Below, one piece after another: positions 8,068-17,423 of a stretch of 47,080 bases of DNA (position 1 is the stretch's first letter; each line of letters opens with the position of its first letter). The translations under genes and the position numbers were made by a program. The notes under the pieces are model-generated. The model ran no database searches. It had not been told where the DNA came from and worked only from the letters and a program-made list of their open reading frames with translations. The stretch lies in NCBI GenBank assembly GCA_003660235.1, contig QGON01000045.1:1-47080 (forward strand). Direction: 5' to 3'. Origin of the DNA: a bacterium endosymbiont of Escarpia laminata (GTDB lineage: Bacteria; Pseudomonadota; Gammaproteobacteria; Chromatiales; Chromatiaceae).

Positions 8068-9195
8068 CTACCAAAGCATAACGGCCGTTTCACCAGCCGC
8101 ATTGGCCCAGTAAAGACGAACGCGGAGAATGTAGGTTGTGCCTTTCATCAGTCGATGCTCGATTTTGGCATTGTAGTCAGTACCGCTGTCATCATCGGCT
8201 TGAAGATAGATGGGATCATCGGTTCCATCATCCTCAAAAAGCACCATCAAAGTATCGGCTTCTCCAAAAGACTGCATGGTGTATTTACGCGTTGTTTTCG
8301 GCTTGATAACCAGATTGACCTGTCCGCCCGCCTCTATCTGAATCACTTCAGACTGAAACGGTATCAGATCAACATAATCTTTTTTTCTCAGCGACGGATA
8401 GAAATGCTGTGCCCAGGCTTTGTCTTTGGGTGACAGACCGGCAGCTGGATGAATACCAGCTGAATCGTAGGGAGGCGGCCCTTCAATCAGAGCAGCACGG
8501 AATTCGTAATGCATGATGGAGTTGCCGTCCCACTCCGAACCCTCCACATCACTTGCGGAAACCGGGTCCAAAATATTGCTGTTGATTTTTCTGCGGCTCC
8601 AGTTATTCGGTGGACCGCTGAAATAGTCGTAGACCCCCTGCCGGTTCCACTGAATACCAGAAAACGGATTCTGATGTTCATGTTTGGCGCCAAGGGAGTG
8701 GCCGATCTCATGCAGCGCGGTATCCTTGCCGTGGGATGTGGTCAGAGACCAGCCAAAATTCATCGTTCGCCGACTTTTTGAAACATTACCCATCGGATAG
8801 GTGCCGATATATGACCAGGAGCCTTCATCCTGATCAAAGCCAATCCTGATTTCAGCTTCATCGAGACTCCTGACTTCAACAAATTCAAGGCCGATACCCA
8901 GATCCTTCCACTCATTGAAGGCTTTTCTCACCGCACGCTTGTCCGCTGTGCTCCCTGTCCATTTTGTGGAAGAACTATGTTTCGTGTGTTCGAAAAAACA
9001 GTAATGGATAACCGTACCGTTTACCCAAATGTTATCCATGTCCAGGATAAATGCAGCCCGCCCAGGATCGACATCCTGCGGCACTTGGCGCAGTGCCATT
9101 TCCGGCATATCGCAGAATTTACGACCCGCTTTTTCAGCTTTGGAGACACTCACCTTCTTTGCTCTTCTTACGCGTATTTTTTTCTTGATTACCAT
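8068..9195 (-). CDS. Astacin-like (metzincin) zinc metalloprotease
   Basis: 375 residues. The extended zinc motif HEIGHSLGAKHEH (about 162-174) and the Met-turn SIMHY (about 226-230) define an M12A/astacin-type metzincin; in this fold three His bind zinc and the Glu activates water. Before it is a matrix-protease-like segment with VRKAFNEWKDLGIGLEF. The N-terminus (1-25) is Lys/Arg rich with no classical signal peptide, so if exported it would need a non-Sec route. The C-terminal 100 residues form a beta-rich region (VIQIEAGGQVNLVIKP, TYILRVRLYW) resembling bacterial pre-peptidase C-terminal domains. Start ATG 9195 has AAGGA seven bases upstream. It follows the TIR and DUF4157 genes in orientation. 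Confidence 0.85.
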   Translation of the reverse strand: MVIKKKIRVRRAKKVSVSKAEKAGRKFCDMPEMALRQVPQDVDPGRAAFILDMDNIWVNGTVIHYCFFEHTKHSSSTKWTGSTADKRAVRKAFNEWKDLGIGLEFVEVRSLDEAEIRIGFDQDEGSWSYIGTYPMGNVSKSRRTMNFGWSLTTSHGKDTALHEIGHSLGAKHEHQNPFSGIQWNRQGVYDYFSGPPNNWSRRKINSNILDPVSASDVEGSEWDGNSIMHYEFRAALIEGPPPYDSAGIHPAAGLSPKDKAWAQHFYPSLRKKDYVDLIPFQSEVIQIEAGGQVNLVIKPKTTRKYTMQSFGEADTLMVLFEDDGTDDPIYLQADDDSGTDYNAKIEHRLMKGTTYILRVRLYWANAAGETAVMLW

Positions 9196-9309
9196 TCCAT
9201 TCTCCTGTCCTTATCCGGCGTCGGTCTATCAGAAGATATAGCACAAGCAGAATAATGTTCCCAGAAACACTCGTCTGTTATTGAACATAGTTTGCAGACT
9301 GGATCAGAT

Positions 9310-9384
9310 GTAGGTCGAGTTAGCGATAGCGTAACCCGACAATCCTTTGATTTTGTTGGGTTAGGCTGCGCTAACCCAATCTAC
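9310..9384. repeat. GTAGGTCGGGTTAGCG-type palindromic repeat
   Basis: The left arm 9310-9342 (GTAGGTCGAGTTAGCG, then ATAGCGTAACCCGACAA) and right arm 9352-9384 are imperfect reverse complements around a short AT-rich loop. The outermost four bases of the right arm (CTAC) contain the stop codon of the minus-strand ABC ATPase gene, so the element abuts its 3' end exactly. A relic of the same family lies at 17327-17402. Confidence 0.8.
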
Positions 9385-11411
9385 TCACAGCTTTTTACAA
9401 CTCGTTCTTGTATCTGGTCGATGCGGGAACACCGGACGCGGTGGGTCTCTGAAAGCAAGGTTTCAGCAGGATATTCAGCACTACAGGCTGTAACGGCCTC
9501 GGGACAACGGGGATGAAAATGGCAACCTTGCGGCGGATTGGCGGGTGACGGCATATCCCCCTCCAGACGAATCACCGAACGTTGATGATCGGGGTCGGGT
9601 ACAGGCACGGCCGAAAGCAGCGCTCTGGTATAGGGATGTGCCGGCGACCCCAGCACCTCATCGACACTGCCCTGCTCCACGATGCGGCCCAGATACATCA
9701 CTGCCACCTCATCGGCCAGATAGGAAACCACCGAGATATTGTGCGTAATGAAGAGGTAGGATAACCCCAGTTCCCGCTGCAGAGATTTCAACAGGTTGAG
9801 GATCTGCGCCTGCACCGACACATCCAATGCACTGGTAGGCTCGTCACAGACGATCAGTTGCGGCTCCACCGCCAGGGCACGGGCGACACAGATGCGCTGA
9901 CGCTGACCGCCGGAGAACTCATGGGGATAACGCTTGGCTGCATCGGCATGCAGACCCACTTGTTCCAATAGCTGACTGACCCGCACCTTGCGATCCTTTT
10001 TGCTGCCGATCTTCTGCGCATGCATCCCCTCGGCAATGATCTCCCCTACCAGCATGCGCGGGTTCATGGAAGACATGGGATCCTGAAAGATGATCTGCAT
10101 GTCTGCGCGACGCCGGCGTAGCGCCTCGCCCTTCAATTGCGTCAGTTCGTCTTCACCAAACTTCACCCGTCCATCGGTGGGCCGGATCAGTTGCAATATG
10201 CCCTTGCCCACTGTGGTCTTGCCGCAGCCAGACTCGCCCACCAGAGCCAGGGTTCGCCCCTTGGCGATCGACAGACCGACACCATCCACTGCCCGTACCT
10301 GGCCCACCACGCGCCGGAACACGCCTTTATGAATGGGAAAGTGGACCTTGAGATCCGTTACATCCAGCAGGGATTCGTCTCCCGCCCTGGACAACATATG
10401 GGTTTCCGCCTCGACTCTATCACTCAGCGTGGGCGTGATCGGGTCGTCAGCATAGATAAGGCAGCGTACGCCCTGCCGCTCGGTCAGGTCGACCCAGCCG
10501 GGGATCTCACACCTGCAGCGAGGAACTGCCTGCTCGCAGCGATCAGCAAAGCGGCAACCCGAAAACTGCTGGTTCAGCGGCGGCACCGTCCCTTTGATGA
10601 CCGCCAGCTTTTCATCCCGTTTGTGACTGTCCGGCAGAGATTCGAAAAGCTTGCGGCTGTAGGGGTGTTTGGGGCCTTTAAAGAAGGCACCGACATCCGC
10701 AGTCTCAACGATCTGTCCCGCATACATCACCGCCAGGCGGTCGGCTGTCTCCGCCACCACACCCAAATCGTGGGTGATGAGCAGGATCGCCATGCCGGTC
10801 TCCTGCTGCAGCTGTTTCAGCAGGTTCAATACCTGGGCCTGGATGGTCACATCCAACGCTGTGGTGGGTTCATCGGCGATCAACAGTTCCGGCCGCCCTG
10901 CCAGTGCCATGGCGATCATTACCCGCTGTTTCATGCCACCGGAGAGCTGATGAGGATACTCTCTGGTACGGCGCGGGGGATCGGGAATACCGACGGAATC
11001 GAGCAGTTCCACCACCCGCTCTATCACTGCCGCACTGCTCAACTTGTCATGCAGGCGCACCGCCTCGGCAATCTGATCACCGATGCGCAACACTGGGTTG
11101 AGAGAGGTCATGGGCTCCTGAAAGATCATGCCCATGCGCCCCCCCCGCACCCGGCGCATCTCCTGTTCGGAAAGGGTCAACAGATCCAGACCGTCAAGTT
11201 TGACATGCCCTCCGCTGATGCGCCCGGAAGGGGGCAACAGGCGCATCATGGAGAGGGCGGTCATCGATTTGCCGCAGCCCGATTCCCCCAACAGCGCCAG
11301 CGTCTCGCCCTTGCGGATGGTCAGATTGAGACCATCCACCACCCGCACCGGATTCTGCTTGTTGCCGAGCCGGGTGTGCAGGTTTTCGATTGCTAACAGG
11401 TGATTTTTCAT
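9381..11411 (-). CDS. Peptide ABC transporter, fused double ATP-binding protein (YejF-like)
   Basis: 676 residues from ATG 11411; a GTG at 11423 would add four. Two full ABC ATPase units in one chain. The first (about 5-300) has Walker A GESGCGKS, signature LSGGMKQR and Walker [13 protein letters not shown]. The second (about 345-670) has [16 protein letters not shown] and [12 protein letters not shown]. Each is followed by the oligopeptide-type C-terminal extension with a Cys cluster ([30 protein letters not shown]), which can hold an iron-sulfur cluster in related proteins. This is the fusion seen in YejF and GsiA. It is the last gene of a four-gene importer cluster (lipoprotein, two permeases, ATPase), matching yejABEF order. 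The stop codon TAG lies within a palindromic repeat. Confidence 0.9.
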   Translation of the reverse strand: MKNHLLAIENLHTRLGNKQNPVRVVDGLNLTIRKGETLALLGESGCGKSMTALSMMRLLPPSGRISGGHVKLDGLDLLTLSEQEMRRVRGGRMGMIFQEPMTSLNPVLRIGDQIAEAVRLHDKLSSAAVIERVVELLDSVGIPDPPRRTREYPHQLSGGMKQRVMIAMALAGRPELLIADEPTTALDVTIQAQVLNLLKQLQQETGMAILLITHDLGVVAETADRLAVMYAGQIVETADVGAFFKGPKHPYSRKLFESLPDSHKRDEKLAVIKGTVPPLNQQFSGCRFADRCEQAVPRCRCEIPGWVDLTERQGVRCLIYADDPITPTLSDRVEAETHMLSRAGDESLLDVTDLKVHFPIHKGVFRRVVGQVRAVDGVGLSIAKGRTLALVGESGCGKTTVGKGILQLIRPTDGRVKFGEDELTQLKGEALRRRRADMQIIFQDPMSSMNPRMLVGEIIAEGMHAQKIGSKKDRKVRVSQLLEQVGLHADAAKRYPHEFSGGQRQRICVARALAVEPQLIVCDEPTSALDVSVQAQILNLLKSLQRELGLSYLFITHNISVVSYLADEVAVMYLGRIVEQGSVDEVLGSPAHPYTRALLSAVPVPDPDHQRSVIRLEGDMPSPANPPQGCHFHPRCPEAVTACSAEYPAETLLSETHRVRCSRIDQIQERVVKSCE

Positions 11412-11422
11412 GGGCAATATCA

Positions 11423-12820
11423 CTACCGGCTAGTGCGCAGTCTGGGATCAAAGGCATCCCGCACCACATCCGAAAAGAGGTTGGCAGAGAGCACCAGGGT
11501 GAACATGAAAATCAGCGCCGCCGCCAGTGACCACCAGACGATCGGCTCGCGGGCCATTTCGAGCCGGGCGCTGTTGATCATGTTGCCCCAACTGTTCATG
11601 GTCGGATCGACACCGATGTTGACGTAGGAGAGCACCGCCTCTGCCAGCACCAGGCCGCTGAAGTCGAGCACCAGGGTGATCAACACGATATGCAGCACGT
11701 TGGGCAGAATATGACGGCCGATGATGGTGAAGTGGCCGACACCGAAGGCCTGGGAGGCCTGCACATACTCAAGCTCCCGCAGCTTGAAGGTCTCGCCCCG
11801 TAACATACGGCAGAGACCGGTCCAACTGGTCACCCCCAGGATCATGCAGAGAAAGAGCAACCGCAGGTCGGCCCGCTGGGTCAGACTGGCAAACTCCGCT
11901 TCGTGATTGCTCATGTAGATCTGCATCATGAGGATGGCGGCGGCGATCAGCAGCACCCCTGGAATAGAGTTGAGGGTGGTATAGCTGTATTGGATCAGAT
12001 CATCCACCCAACCCCGGAAATAGCCTGCCATGATGCCGAGCAGGATCGCAGCAGGCAGCATCACCATGGTCGTCAAGGTGCCGATCAACAGTCCGGTGCG
12101 AATACTCTTCAGCCCCTGATAGAAGACATCCTCCCCCACTTTGTCGGTGCCGAAGAGGTGGTACTGAACCGCCAGCTCGCCCAGGATAAAACCGAGCACC
12201 AGCAGCACGCCCAGTGTAATGAGCACTGTGCGCCAGGGGATTGGCGTCTCATAGCGAATCACCCGTGACTGCATCTGCCCGAAGGTCAAACCTTCCCGCC
12301 TCGCCATCAGCGCCACAAACAGCACGGAGAGACCCAGCCAGCAGACTAGACCCTCCAGCGTTCCGTGTATGACATTAAGATAAATATCGGAAGCCCAGTC
12401 GAGTTCAGGGTCGTCCAGATGAGCGCCGCCGAACTTCAACCTGGGATAGTCGCGTTGGCTTTTCCCATCAGCCAGTTCAATGGTCTCCTTGGCGTAAAGA
12501 TGTGTTGCCAGCGGTGCCGAATAGGTCTTCTCGGTACGGGTGCGCAGGGGGGTGACCATGAGATCAAAGAGGCTCAGCACCTCGGCGGTCTCTCCCTCTG
12601 TGCCATCCATATCGGGATGGTAGTGAATGGAGTCGAGCAGGCCGATCAGGATATAACAGGAGAGCACCACCAGCGCTCCCATACCCACCCGGCTGCGCGC
12701 CACATGCCGCCAGGGGGCACGCAGATGTTCCCGCCGACTGGCGAACAGGGCAAAGCCGACTGCCAGTAAAACCAGCAGGAAGACCAATGCGTCGGTCCAG
12801 AGAATCACCAGATCAGGCAT
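11423..12820 (-). CDS. Peptide ABC transporter permease (YejE/OppC-like)
   Basis: 465 residues, longer than usual for OppC/YejE (about 300-340). The extra length is a periplasm-facing insert after the first membrane helix (about 60-160). Further helices at about 145-170, 200-225, 245-280, 315-340 and 420-445. The EAA loop that contacts the ATPase is visible (EYVQASQAFGVGHFTIIGRHILPN region, about 350-375). The stop is 11 bp from the ATPase start. Together with the second permease it should form the inner-membrane pore for a peptide-type substrate. Confidence 0.85.
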   Translation of the reverse strand: MPDLVILWTDALVFLLVLLAVGFALFASRREHLRAPWRHVARSRVGMGALVVLSCYILIGLLDSIHYHPDMDGTEGETAEVLSLFDLMVTPLRTRTEKTYSAPLATHLYAKETIELADGKSQRDYPRLKFGGAHLDDPELDWASDIYLNVIHGTLEGLVCWLGLSVLFVALMARREGLTFGQMQSRVIRYETPIPWRTVLITLGVLLVLGFILGELAVQYHLFGTDKVGEDVFYQGLKSIRTGLLIGTLTTMVMLPAAILLGIMAGYFRGWVDDLIQYSYTTLNSIPGVLLIAAAILMMQIYMSNHEAEFASLTQRADLRLLFLCMILGVTSWTGLCRMLRGETFKLRELEYVQASQAFGVGHFTIIGRHILPNVLHIVLITLVLDFSGLVLAEAVLSYVNIGVDPTMNSWGNMINSARLEMAREPIVWWSLAAALIFMFTLVLSANLFSDVVRDAFDPRLRTSR

Positions 12821-12855
12821 GAAAGTTCACCACACTCTCCCAGGGTGAGGAGACC

Positions 12856-12921
12856 GTAGGGTGCGCTGTGCGCACCATGATTGTTGAAACTGCTTCTTCA
12901 GGTGCGCACGGCACACCCTGC
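12856..12921. repeat. Palindromic repeat between the two permease genes (GGGTGCGC family)
   Basis: GTAGGGTGCGCTGTGCGCACC at 12856-12876 (21 bases, here split as GTAGGGTGCGC and TGTGCGCACC) pairs with its near-perfect reverse complement at 12901-12921. In the operon transcript it would form a strong hairpin in the 110-bp gap between the two permease genes and could act on mRNA stability or differential expression. Confidence 0.75.
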
Positions 12922-12930
12922 CAGACTGTT

Positions 12931-13908
12931 TCATGAGAGCCGCACCCTTGGATCGACGATGGTGTAGGAGATATCGGTCAATATCAGTCCGATGATGTAG
13001 AGCACGGAACCGAGAAAGACCATCGCCCGCACAATGGCGAAATCCTGCCGGTTGATGGCATCGATGGTGTAACTGCCGAGGCCCGGTACGCCAAAGAAGG
13101 ATTCGGTGATCAGACTGCCCATGAATAGCAGCGGCAGCACCGCCACCACCCCGGTCAGGATCGGGATCAGCGCATTCTGAAAGACATGGCCAAACAATAC
13201 CCACTGTTCACTCAAACCCTTGGCCCGGGCGGTGCGCACATAGTCCTTGTTGATCTCCTCCAGAAAGAGGGTGCGGTACCAACGGGTGCCGGCACCGATA
13301 CCGCCGATGACCCCGATGATCACCGGCAGGAGAAGAAACTTGATCGCACTCAACCCCGTGCTGTAACCCGAGATCGGCACCAGATGGAGCAGTTTCCCCA
13401 CCAGATACTGCCCACCGATAATGTAGAAAAGCGCCGAGATCGACATCATCACCACGCAGATCACCACCCCCCAGAAATCGATATAGGTGGCGCGAAAGAA
13501 GGCGATCAGCAGGGCGAAGGTGATATTCAGCGCCAATCCGACCAGTAGCACCGGCACCGCGATGGCAAGACTGGGCCACATGCGCTGGGAGATGTCGTAA
13601 CCGATATCGCGGCCGCTGTCGGAGACGCCGAAATCGAACTTAAACAGCTTCACCGACTTCTGAAAGAAGATGGTCCGGGTGATCTGTCCAGTACCCGTCT
13701 CGGATTCATTGTAGAGCATCGGGAGATCGTAACCCCGCTCCGCTTTCCACTCCTCGATGGCGGCGGGAGTGACGCGCTTCATACCCAGATTCATGCGCGC
13801 CATGTCATCCGGGGAGTTGACCACGAAGAAGAGCAGGAAGGTGATGATGTTCACCCCGATCAGGATCGGGATAGCGTAAAGCATCCGCCGTACGATATAG
13901 GCCATCAT
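12931..13908 (-). CDS. Peptide ABC transporter permease (YejB/OppB-like)
   Basis: 325 residues starting MMAYIVRRMLYAIPILIG, the standard OppB/YejB N-terminus (first helix about 9-30). An upstream in-frame extension overlaps the preceding gene and is rejected. The EAA loop is EINKDYVRTARAKGLSEQWVLFGHVFQNA (read in two parts, about 215-243). Six membrane helices are visible. The ATG overlaps the stop of the substrate-binding protein gene by four bases (ATGA), implying translational coupling. Confidence 0.88.
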   Translation of the reverse strand: MMAYIVRRMLYAIPILIGVNIITFLLFFVVNSPDDMARMNLGMKRVTPAAIEEWKAERGYDLPMLYNESETGTGQITRTIFFQKSVKLFKFDFGVSDSGRDIGYDISQRMWPSLAIAVPVLLVGLALNITFALLIAFFRATYIDFWGVVICVVMMSISALFYIIGGQYLVGKLLHLVPISGYSTGLSAIKFLLLPVIIGVIGGIGAGTRWYRTLFLEEINKDYVRTARAKGLSEQWVLFGHVFQNALIPILTGVVAVLPLLFMGSLITESFFGVPGLGSYTIDAINRQDFAIVRAMVFLGSVLYIIGLILTDISYTIVDPRVRLS

Positions 13909-16091
13909 CGTGCAGCACTCCTCTCCCGGCGCCGGAACAGCACAACAGCGGGAATAAGGGAGAGCAGCAGGATCACTAGAGTACCGATCACCGGCCAGAA
14001 CACGGGTTGATTCCATGCCAACTGAGACTCATGGCGCAAGTCAGGGTCGACCCGTTTGTACTTCAGCGTGTTGTTCGCCATCAGATTGGGCTTTACGTTG
14101 TGATACCAGGCGTGGTTCAGGGAGAACGCCTTGGAGTGATAACCAAACAACCAGGGGGCGTCCCAGCGCAGTATCTCCATCATCTGGTCGATGATTGCCA
14201 TCCGCTCAGGGCCGTTATCCATGTTCTTCATCCGGCTGAAGAGTTCGTCGAACTCAGAATTGGCATAGTTGGAGGCGTTCTCCCCTCCCCCATCCGCCTT
14301 GGAATTGGGGCCGTAGAGGAGGAAGAAGAAGTTCTCCGGATCGGGGTAGTCGGCATTCCAGCCCCAACTATACATCTGCCCGGTGCCCTTGCGGATCTTC
14401 TCCTGAAAACGGTTGTAATCGGTAGCGCGGACCACCAACTGGATGCCCAACTTAGTGAACTGCTTGCGCCACCAGTTCATCCTCGCTTTGTCATCCGGAC
14501 CGGTCGCCACGGCATCATAGTAGAGCACCAGTGGTTTGCCGGTGGCAGGATCCCGCCCATCAGTATAATCCGCCTGTTGCAGCAACGCCTTCGCCTCATC
14601 GAGGGAACGGCGCTTGGGTTTACCGTCAATCACCTCATAGACATAGGGGTTGATTCCCTCGGGTCCCGGCCGGTTGCCGTAGATGCCCGGCGGGATCATT
14701 CCCTGTGCCGGGATGCCCCGTCCATTGGCAAAGATGGAGATAAACTCTTCGTAGTCCGCCGCAATGGCGATGGCACGACGCAGCAGCCGCGCCCGTTCAG
14801 AATCCCCGCCAACCACCGAATCACGCATATTGAAGCCGAAGTAGCCGATGGAAGTCTGTACCGCAGTGGTCAGATGAATCCCTTTCTGCCGCATCGACTC
14901 CGTCAGTCCCGCCTCCCCCTGATCACCGAACTGCACCGCCTGATCAAAACTGTCTGACGAGATACCAGAGGTATCGTAGTAGCCCTGCAGGAATTTATTC
15001 CAGTAGGGGATGGTCTCCTTCTCCAGGCTATAGACCGCCTTGTCGATAAAGGGCAGCGGCAAACCGGCGTCCTGCAACAGTCCAGCCACGATGTCCTCGG
15101 GTTCACCCACTTTGGGATAGGACTCTCCATGAAAATTGGGATTGCGCGCCAGCACCATGCGCAGATTGGGGTTATTCTCCGTCAACATAAAAGCCCCGGT
15201 GCCCACCGGATACCAGTCCAGTTTGATGTTGCGCTTGCGCAACCCCGGCTGGGCGTAGAAGCGGTCCGCCTCCCAAGGCATGGGGGCAAAGAACGGCATC
15301 GCCATCCAGTAGATGAACTGGGGATATTTGCCCTTGAGACGGATGCGATAGCGGTAGTTGTCCACCACCTCCACACCTGGCAGATCATACTCCCGCAGAT
15401 CGACATAGGGACGTTCTTCGCCGGTCATCTCCCGCAGCCGTCTGTCCTCAGCGCTCAGGCGCTCGGAAAACACCTTGAAACCGACGATATACTCATTCAT
15501 CACCCCGGCGATAGGGCAATGAAAACGGGGAAAAGCGAGACGTTTGATCTGATAGACATAGTCCGCAGCCATCAGTTCCCGGCTACCGTTCAGCGGCAGA
15601 TCAGCCAGGGTATGCAGCGTTTCCAACTGCTTTTCATTCAACTGATGGTAGAGAAACTCATCCGACTCATCCCGGGCAAACAGGGGATGGGGTTGAAAGC
15701 GGATACCGGGTTGAATAGTGATCAGGTAGTCACTGAAGGCGATCTCATCCACCGAGGCACCATCCGGCAGGGGTTTGCCTTCGGCGTCCAGATAGGTGAC
15801 CTGGGGCATACCCTCACTGGTCAGAGGCACCAACTCATAGGGCCGCTTCAGAAAGTGGTACTGCAGCGGCGGCTCATAGATCTGGGCGATAAACTCATAC
15901 TCATTGGAACTGTAGGAGCGGGCCGGATCGAGATGTTTGGGGCGCTCGGAAAAGGAGCGGTAGAGCACTTGGCTGGACATCTCGCCGGCAGGGTGGGGCG
16001 AGTTCCAGGGGGAGTCATCGCACCCCGTCAACAGCATGCCAATCAGCAGCAGACTGCAGAGTCCTCTCAGTTTTATCAATCTGACGCGCAT
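13905..16091 (-). CDS. Periplasmic peptide-binding lipoprotein of an ABC importer (SBP_bac_5)
   Basis: 728 residues, longer than typical OppA/DppA/YejA (530-610). The signal is lipoprotein type, with lipobox LLTGC at about 20-24, so the mature protein is lipid-anchored. Family-5 solute-binding features include RSFSERPKHLDPARSY near the N-terminus, the central GTGAFMLTENNPNLRMVLARNPNF region (read in parts) and the late SWGWNADYPDPENFFFLLYG block. A single C-terminal membrane helix (about 700-720, WPVIGTLVILLLSLIPAVVLF) followed by RRRE is unusual and suggests an extra anchor. It is the first gene of the importer cluster. The substrate cannot be read from sequence; oligopeptides are the default guess. 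Confidence 0.85.
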   Translation of the reverse strand: MRVRLIKLRGLCSLLLIGMLLTGCDDSPWNSPHPAGEMSSQVLYRSFSERPKHLDPARSYSSNEYEFIAQIYEPPLQYHFLKRPYELVPLTSEGMPQVTYLDAEGKPLPDGASVDEIAFSDYLITIQPGIRFQPHPLFARDESDEFLYHQLNEKQLETLHTLADLPLNGSRELMAADYVYQIKRLAFPRFHCPIAGVMNEYIVGFKVFSERLSAEDRRLREMTGEERPYVDLREYDLPGVEVVDNYRYRIRLKGKYPQFIYWMAMPFFAPMPWEADRFYAQPGLRKRNIKLDWYPVGTGAFMLTENNPNLRMVLARNPNFHGESYPKVGEPEDIVAGLLQDAGLPLPFIDKAVYSLEKETIPYWNKFLQGYYDTSGISSDSFDQAVQFGDQGEAGLTESMRQKGIHLTTAVQTSIGYFGFNMRDSVVGGDSERARLLRRAIAIAADYEEFISIFANGRGIPAQGMIPPGIYGNRPGPEGINPYVYEVIDGKPKRRSLDEAKALLQQADYTDGRDPATGKPLVLYYDAVATGPDDKARMNWWRKQFTKLGIQLVVRATDYNRFQEKIRKGTGQMYSWGWNADYPDPENFFFLLYGPNSKADGGGENASNYANSEFDELFSRMKNMDNGPERMAIIDQMMEILRWDAPWLFGYHSKAFSLNHAWYHNVKPNLMANNTLKYKRVDPDLRHESQLAWNQPVFWPVIGTLVILLLSLIPAVVLFRRRERSAAR

Positions 16092-16181
16092 AAAATGGCA
16101 GGGCTCGCCCTTTTCGATTCGGAAAATTTCGGGTAACTTAGTCAGTTCTTCGTTTAGTGTTCATCCGGAAGCACATCTTTT

Positions 16182-16263
16182 ACCACGAAGAGCACGAAGT
16201 TAAAAAATTGATTAACAATGAGTTTTCTTCGCTCCCTTCGTGTCCTTCGTGTCCTTCGTGGTG
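16182..16263. repeat. CCACGAAG/CTTCGTGG palindromic repeat
   Basis: ACCACGAAGAGCACGAAG at 16182-16199 and, after an AT-rich centre, CTTCGTGTCCTTCGTGTC and CTTCGTGGTG up to 16263 form an imperfect inverted repeat. It lies in the divergent gap between the importer operon (leftward) and fabI (rightward). A second member is at 26590-26630. No coding capacity. Confidence 0.7.
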
Positions 16264-16402
16264 AAAACAATATTACTTGACGGACACTTGTTAATTGTCG
16301 GAATCCGGCGCTACCACGGATTGCTATCCGAATGCCGGAGCAATCGGTCTCTGGCCGCATTATCCGCAATTCTGTTTGATGACACCACCAAGGAATTGTT
16401 CC

Positions 16403-17176
16403 ATGGGTTTTTTGCAAGACAAACGTATTCTTATCGTTGGCGTCGCCAGCAACCGTTCCATCGCCTGGGGCATCGCCGAGGCCATGCACCGTGAGGGCGC
16501 ACAGCTCGCCTTCACCTACCAGGGCGACAAACTCAAGAGCCGGGTGCAGAAGATCGCCGATCAGTGCGGCTCCGATATTGTACTGCCGCTGGATGTCGCC
16601 AGTGACGAACAGATCGATGCCGTGTTTGAGGAACTGGGCAAGAAGTGGGACGGTCTGGAGGGCATCGTCCACTCCGTTGGCTTCGCCCCCCGCGACCACC
16701 TGGAAGGCAGATATCTGGACAATTTGACCCGTGAGGGCTTTGCCATGGCCCACGATATCAGCGCCTACAGTTTTGCCGCATTGGCCAAGGCAGGCATGCC
16801 GATGATGCAGGGCCGCAACGCGTCGCTGATCACCATGAGCTATCTCGGTGCCGTGCGCACCGTGCCCTTCTACAATGTAATGGGGGTGGCCAAGGCGAGC
16901 CTGGAGGCCAATGTCCGCTACATGGCCGACTCAATGGGTCCCGACGGCATCCGCGTGAACGCCATCTCCGCCGGTCCGATCCGCACCCTGGCGGCCTCCG
17001 GCATCAAGAACTTCAAGAGCATGCTCGACGAAGCGGGAAAAAAGACCCCGTTACGGCGCAACGTCACCACCGCAGAGGTGGGCAATGCAGCAGCCTTCCT
17101 CTGTTCTGACCTCGCCTCCGGCATCACCGGCGACGTATTGTACGTCGACTCAGGCTACCACATCCTGGGGGTGTGA
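16403..17176 (+). CDS. fabI: Enoyl-[acyl-carrier-protein] reductase [NADH] FabI
   Basis: 257 residues, the usual FabI length. It reduces trans-2-enoyl-ACP in the last step of each fatty-acid elongation cycle, in the cytoplasm. Seen: the N-terminal cofactor motif [13 protein letters not shown], the DVASDEQ acidic patch, [10 protein letters not shown], and the catalytic Tyr-x6-Lys region [20 protein letters not shown] (about 155-174). [18 protein letters not shown] is the substrate loop and [17 protein letters not shown] the C-terminus. The start at 16403 (MGFLQDKR) has AAGGA upstream; the longer frame from 16295 covers intergenic DNA and is rejected. Single gene, followed by a palindromic repeat and a strong terminator. 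Confidence 0.97.
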   Translation: MGFLQDKRILIVGVASNRSIAWGIAEAMHREGAQLAFTYQGDKLKSRVQKIADQCGSDIVLPLDVASDEQIDAVFEELGKKWDGLEGIVHSVGFAPRDHLEGRYLDNLTREGFAMAHDISAYSFAALAKAGMPMMQGRNASLITMSYLGAVRTVPFYNVMGVAKASLEANVRYMADSMGPDGIRVNAISAGPIRTLAASGIKNFKSMLDEAGKKTPLRRNVTTAEVGNAAAFLCSDLASGITGDVLYVDSGYHILGV

Positions 17177-17193
17177 TTCGTATATCCAATAAA

Positions 17194-17255
17194 CGTAGGA
17201 GCGGCGCCTCGCCGCGAAACCCGTGGTCTGATCGCGGCGAGGCGCCGCTCCTACG
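17194..17255. repeat. Perfect GTAGGAGCGGCGCC palindromic repeat
   Basis: Two 24-bp arms, 17194-17217 and 17232-17255, are exact reverse complements around a 14-nt loop. The outer sequence is CGTAGGAGCGGCGCC. This is the best-preserved member of a family with degenerate copies at 6811-6857, 33616-33642, about 37087-37108 and 42509-42556. Confidence 0.9.
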
Positions 17256-17283
17256 GGTTTAATGGGCGAACATAGCTCTAAAC

Positions 17284-17312
17284 AAAAAAGCGCCCAAAAC
17301 GGGCGCTTTTTT
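17284..17312. terminator. Bidirectional intrinsic terminator between fabI and soxB
   Basis: AAAAAAGCGCCC at 17284-17295, a 4-5-nt loop, then GGGCGCTTTTTT to 17312. The GC-rich stem flanked by A and T runs serves both strands. It lies between the convergent ends of fabI (+) and soxB (-), so it likely ends both transcripts. Confidence 0.92.
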
Positions 17313-17326
17313 ATCACATCCAAATC

Positions 17327-17402
17327 GTTGTTGGGTTACGATGCGCGCTAAGACAAGTGGCAATAGTAAAGATCGGAACAATGTGCATCTAACCCGACCT
17401 AC
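17327..17402. repeat. Relic of the GTAGGTCGGGTTAGCG palindromic repeat
   Basis: TTGTTGGGTTACGATGCGCG starts the left arm near 17328 and CATCTAACCCGACCTAC ends at 17402. This mirrors the better copy at 9310-9384, but the centre has diverged. It lies just past the 3' end of soxB. Confidence 0.6.
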
Positions 17403-17423
17403 CCTTAACCTAAAACAGGATCA

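Noticed and set aside
10137-11396. Long plus-strand open frame of 419 codons
   Set aside because: It lies wholly opposite the double ABC ATPase gene, has no family features and reflects GC-rich codon bias.
15129-16136. Plus-strand open frame of 335 codons
   Set aside because: Antisense to the peptide-binding lipoprotein gene, with no recognisable domain.
16154-16753. Minus-strand frame of 199 codons at the fabI 5' end
   Set aside because: Opposite fabI and running through a palindromic repeat; composition gives no family.
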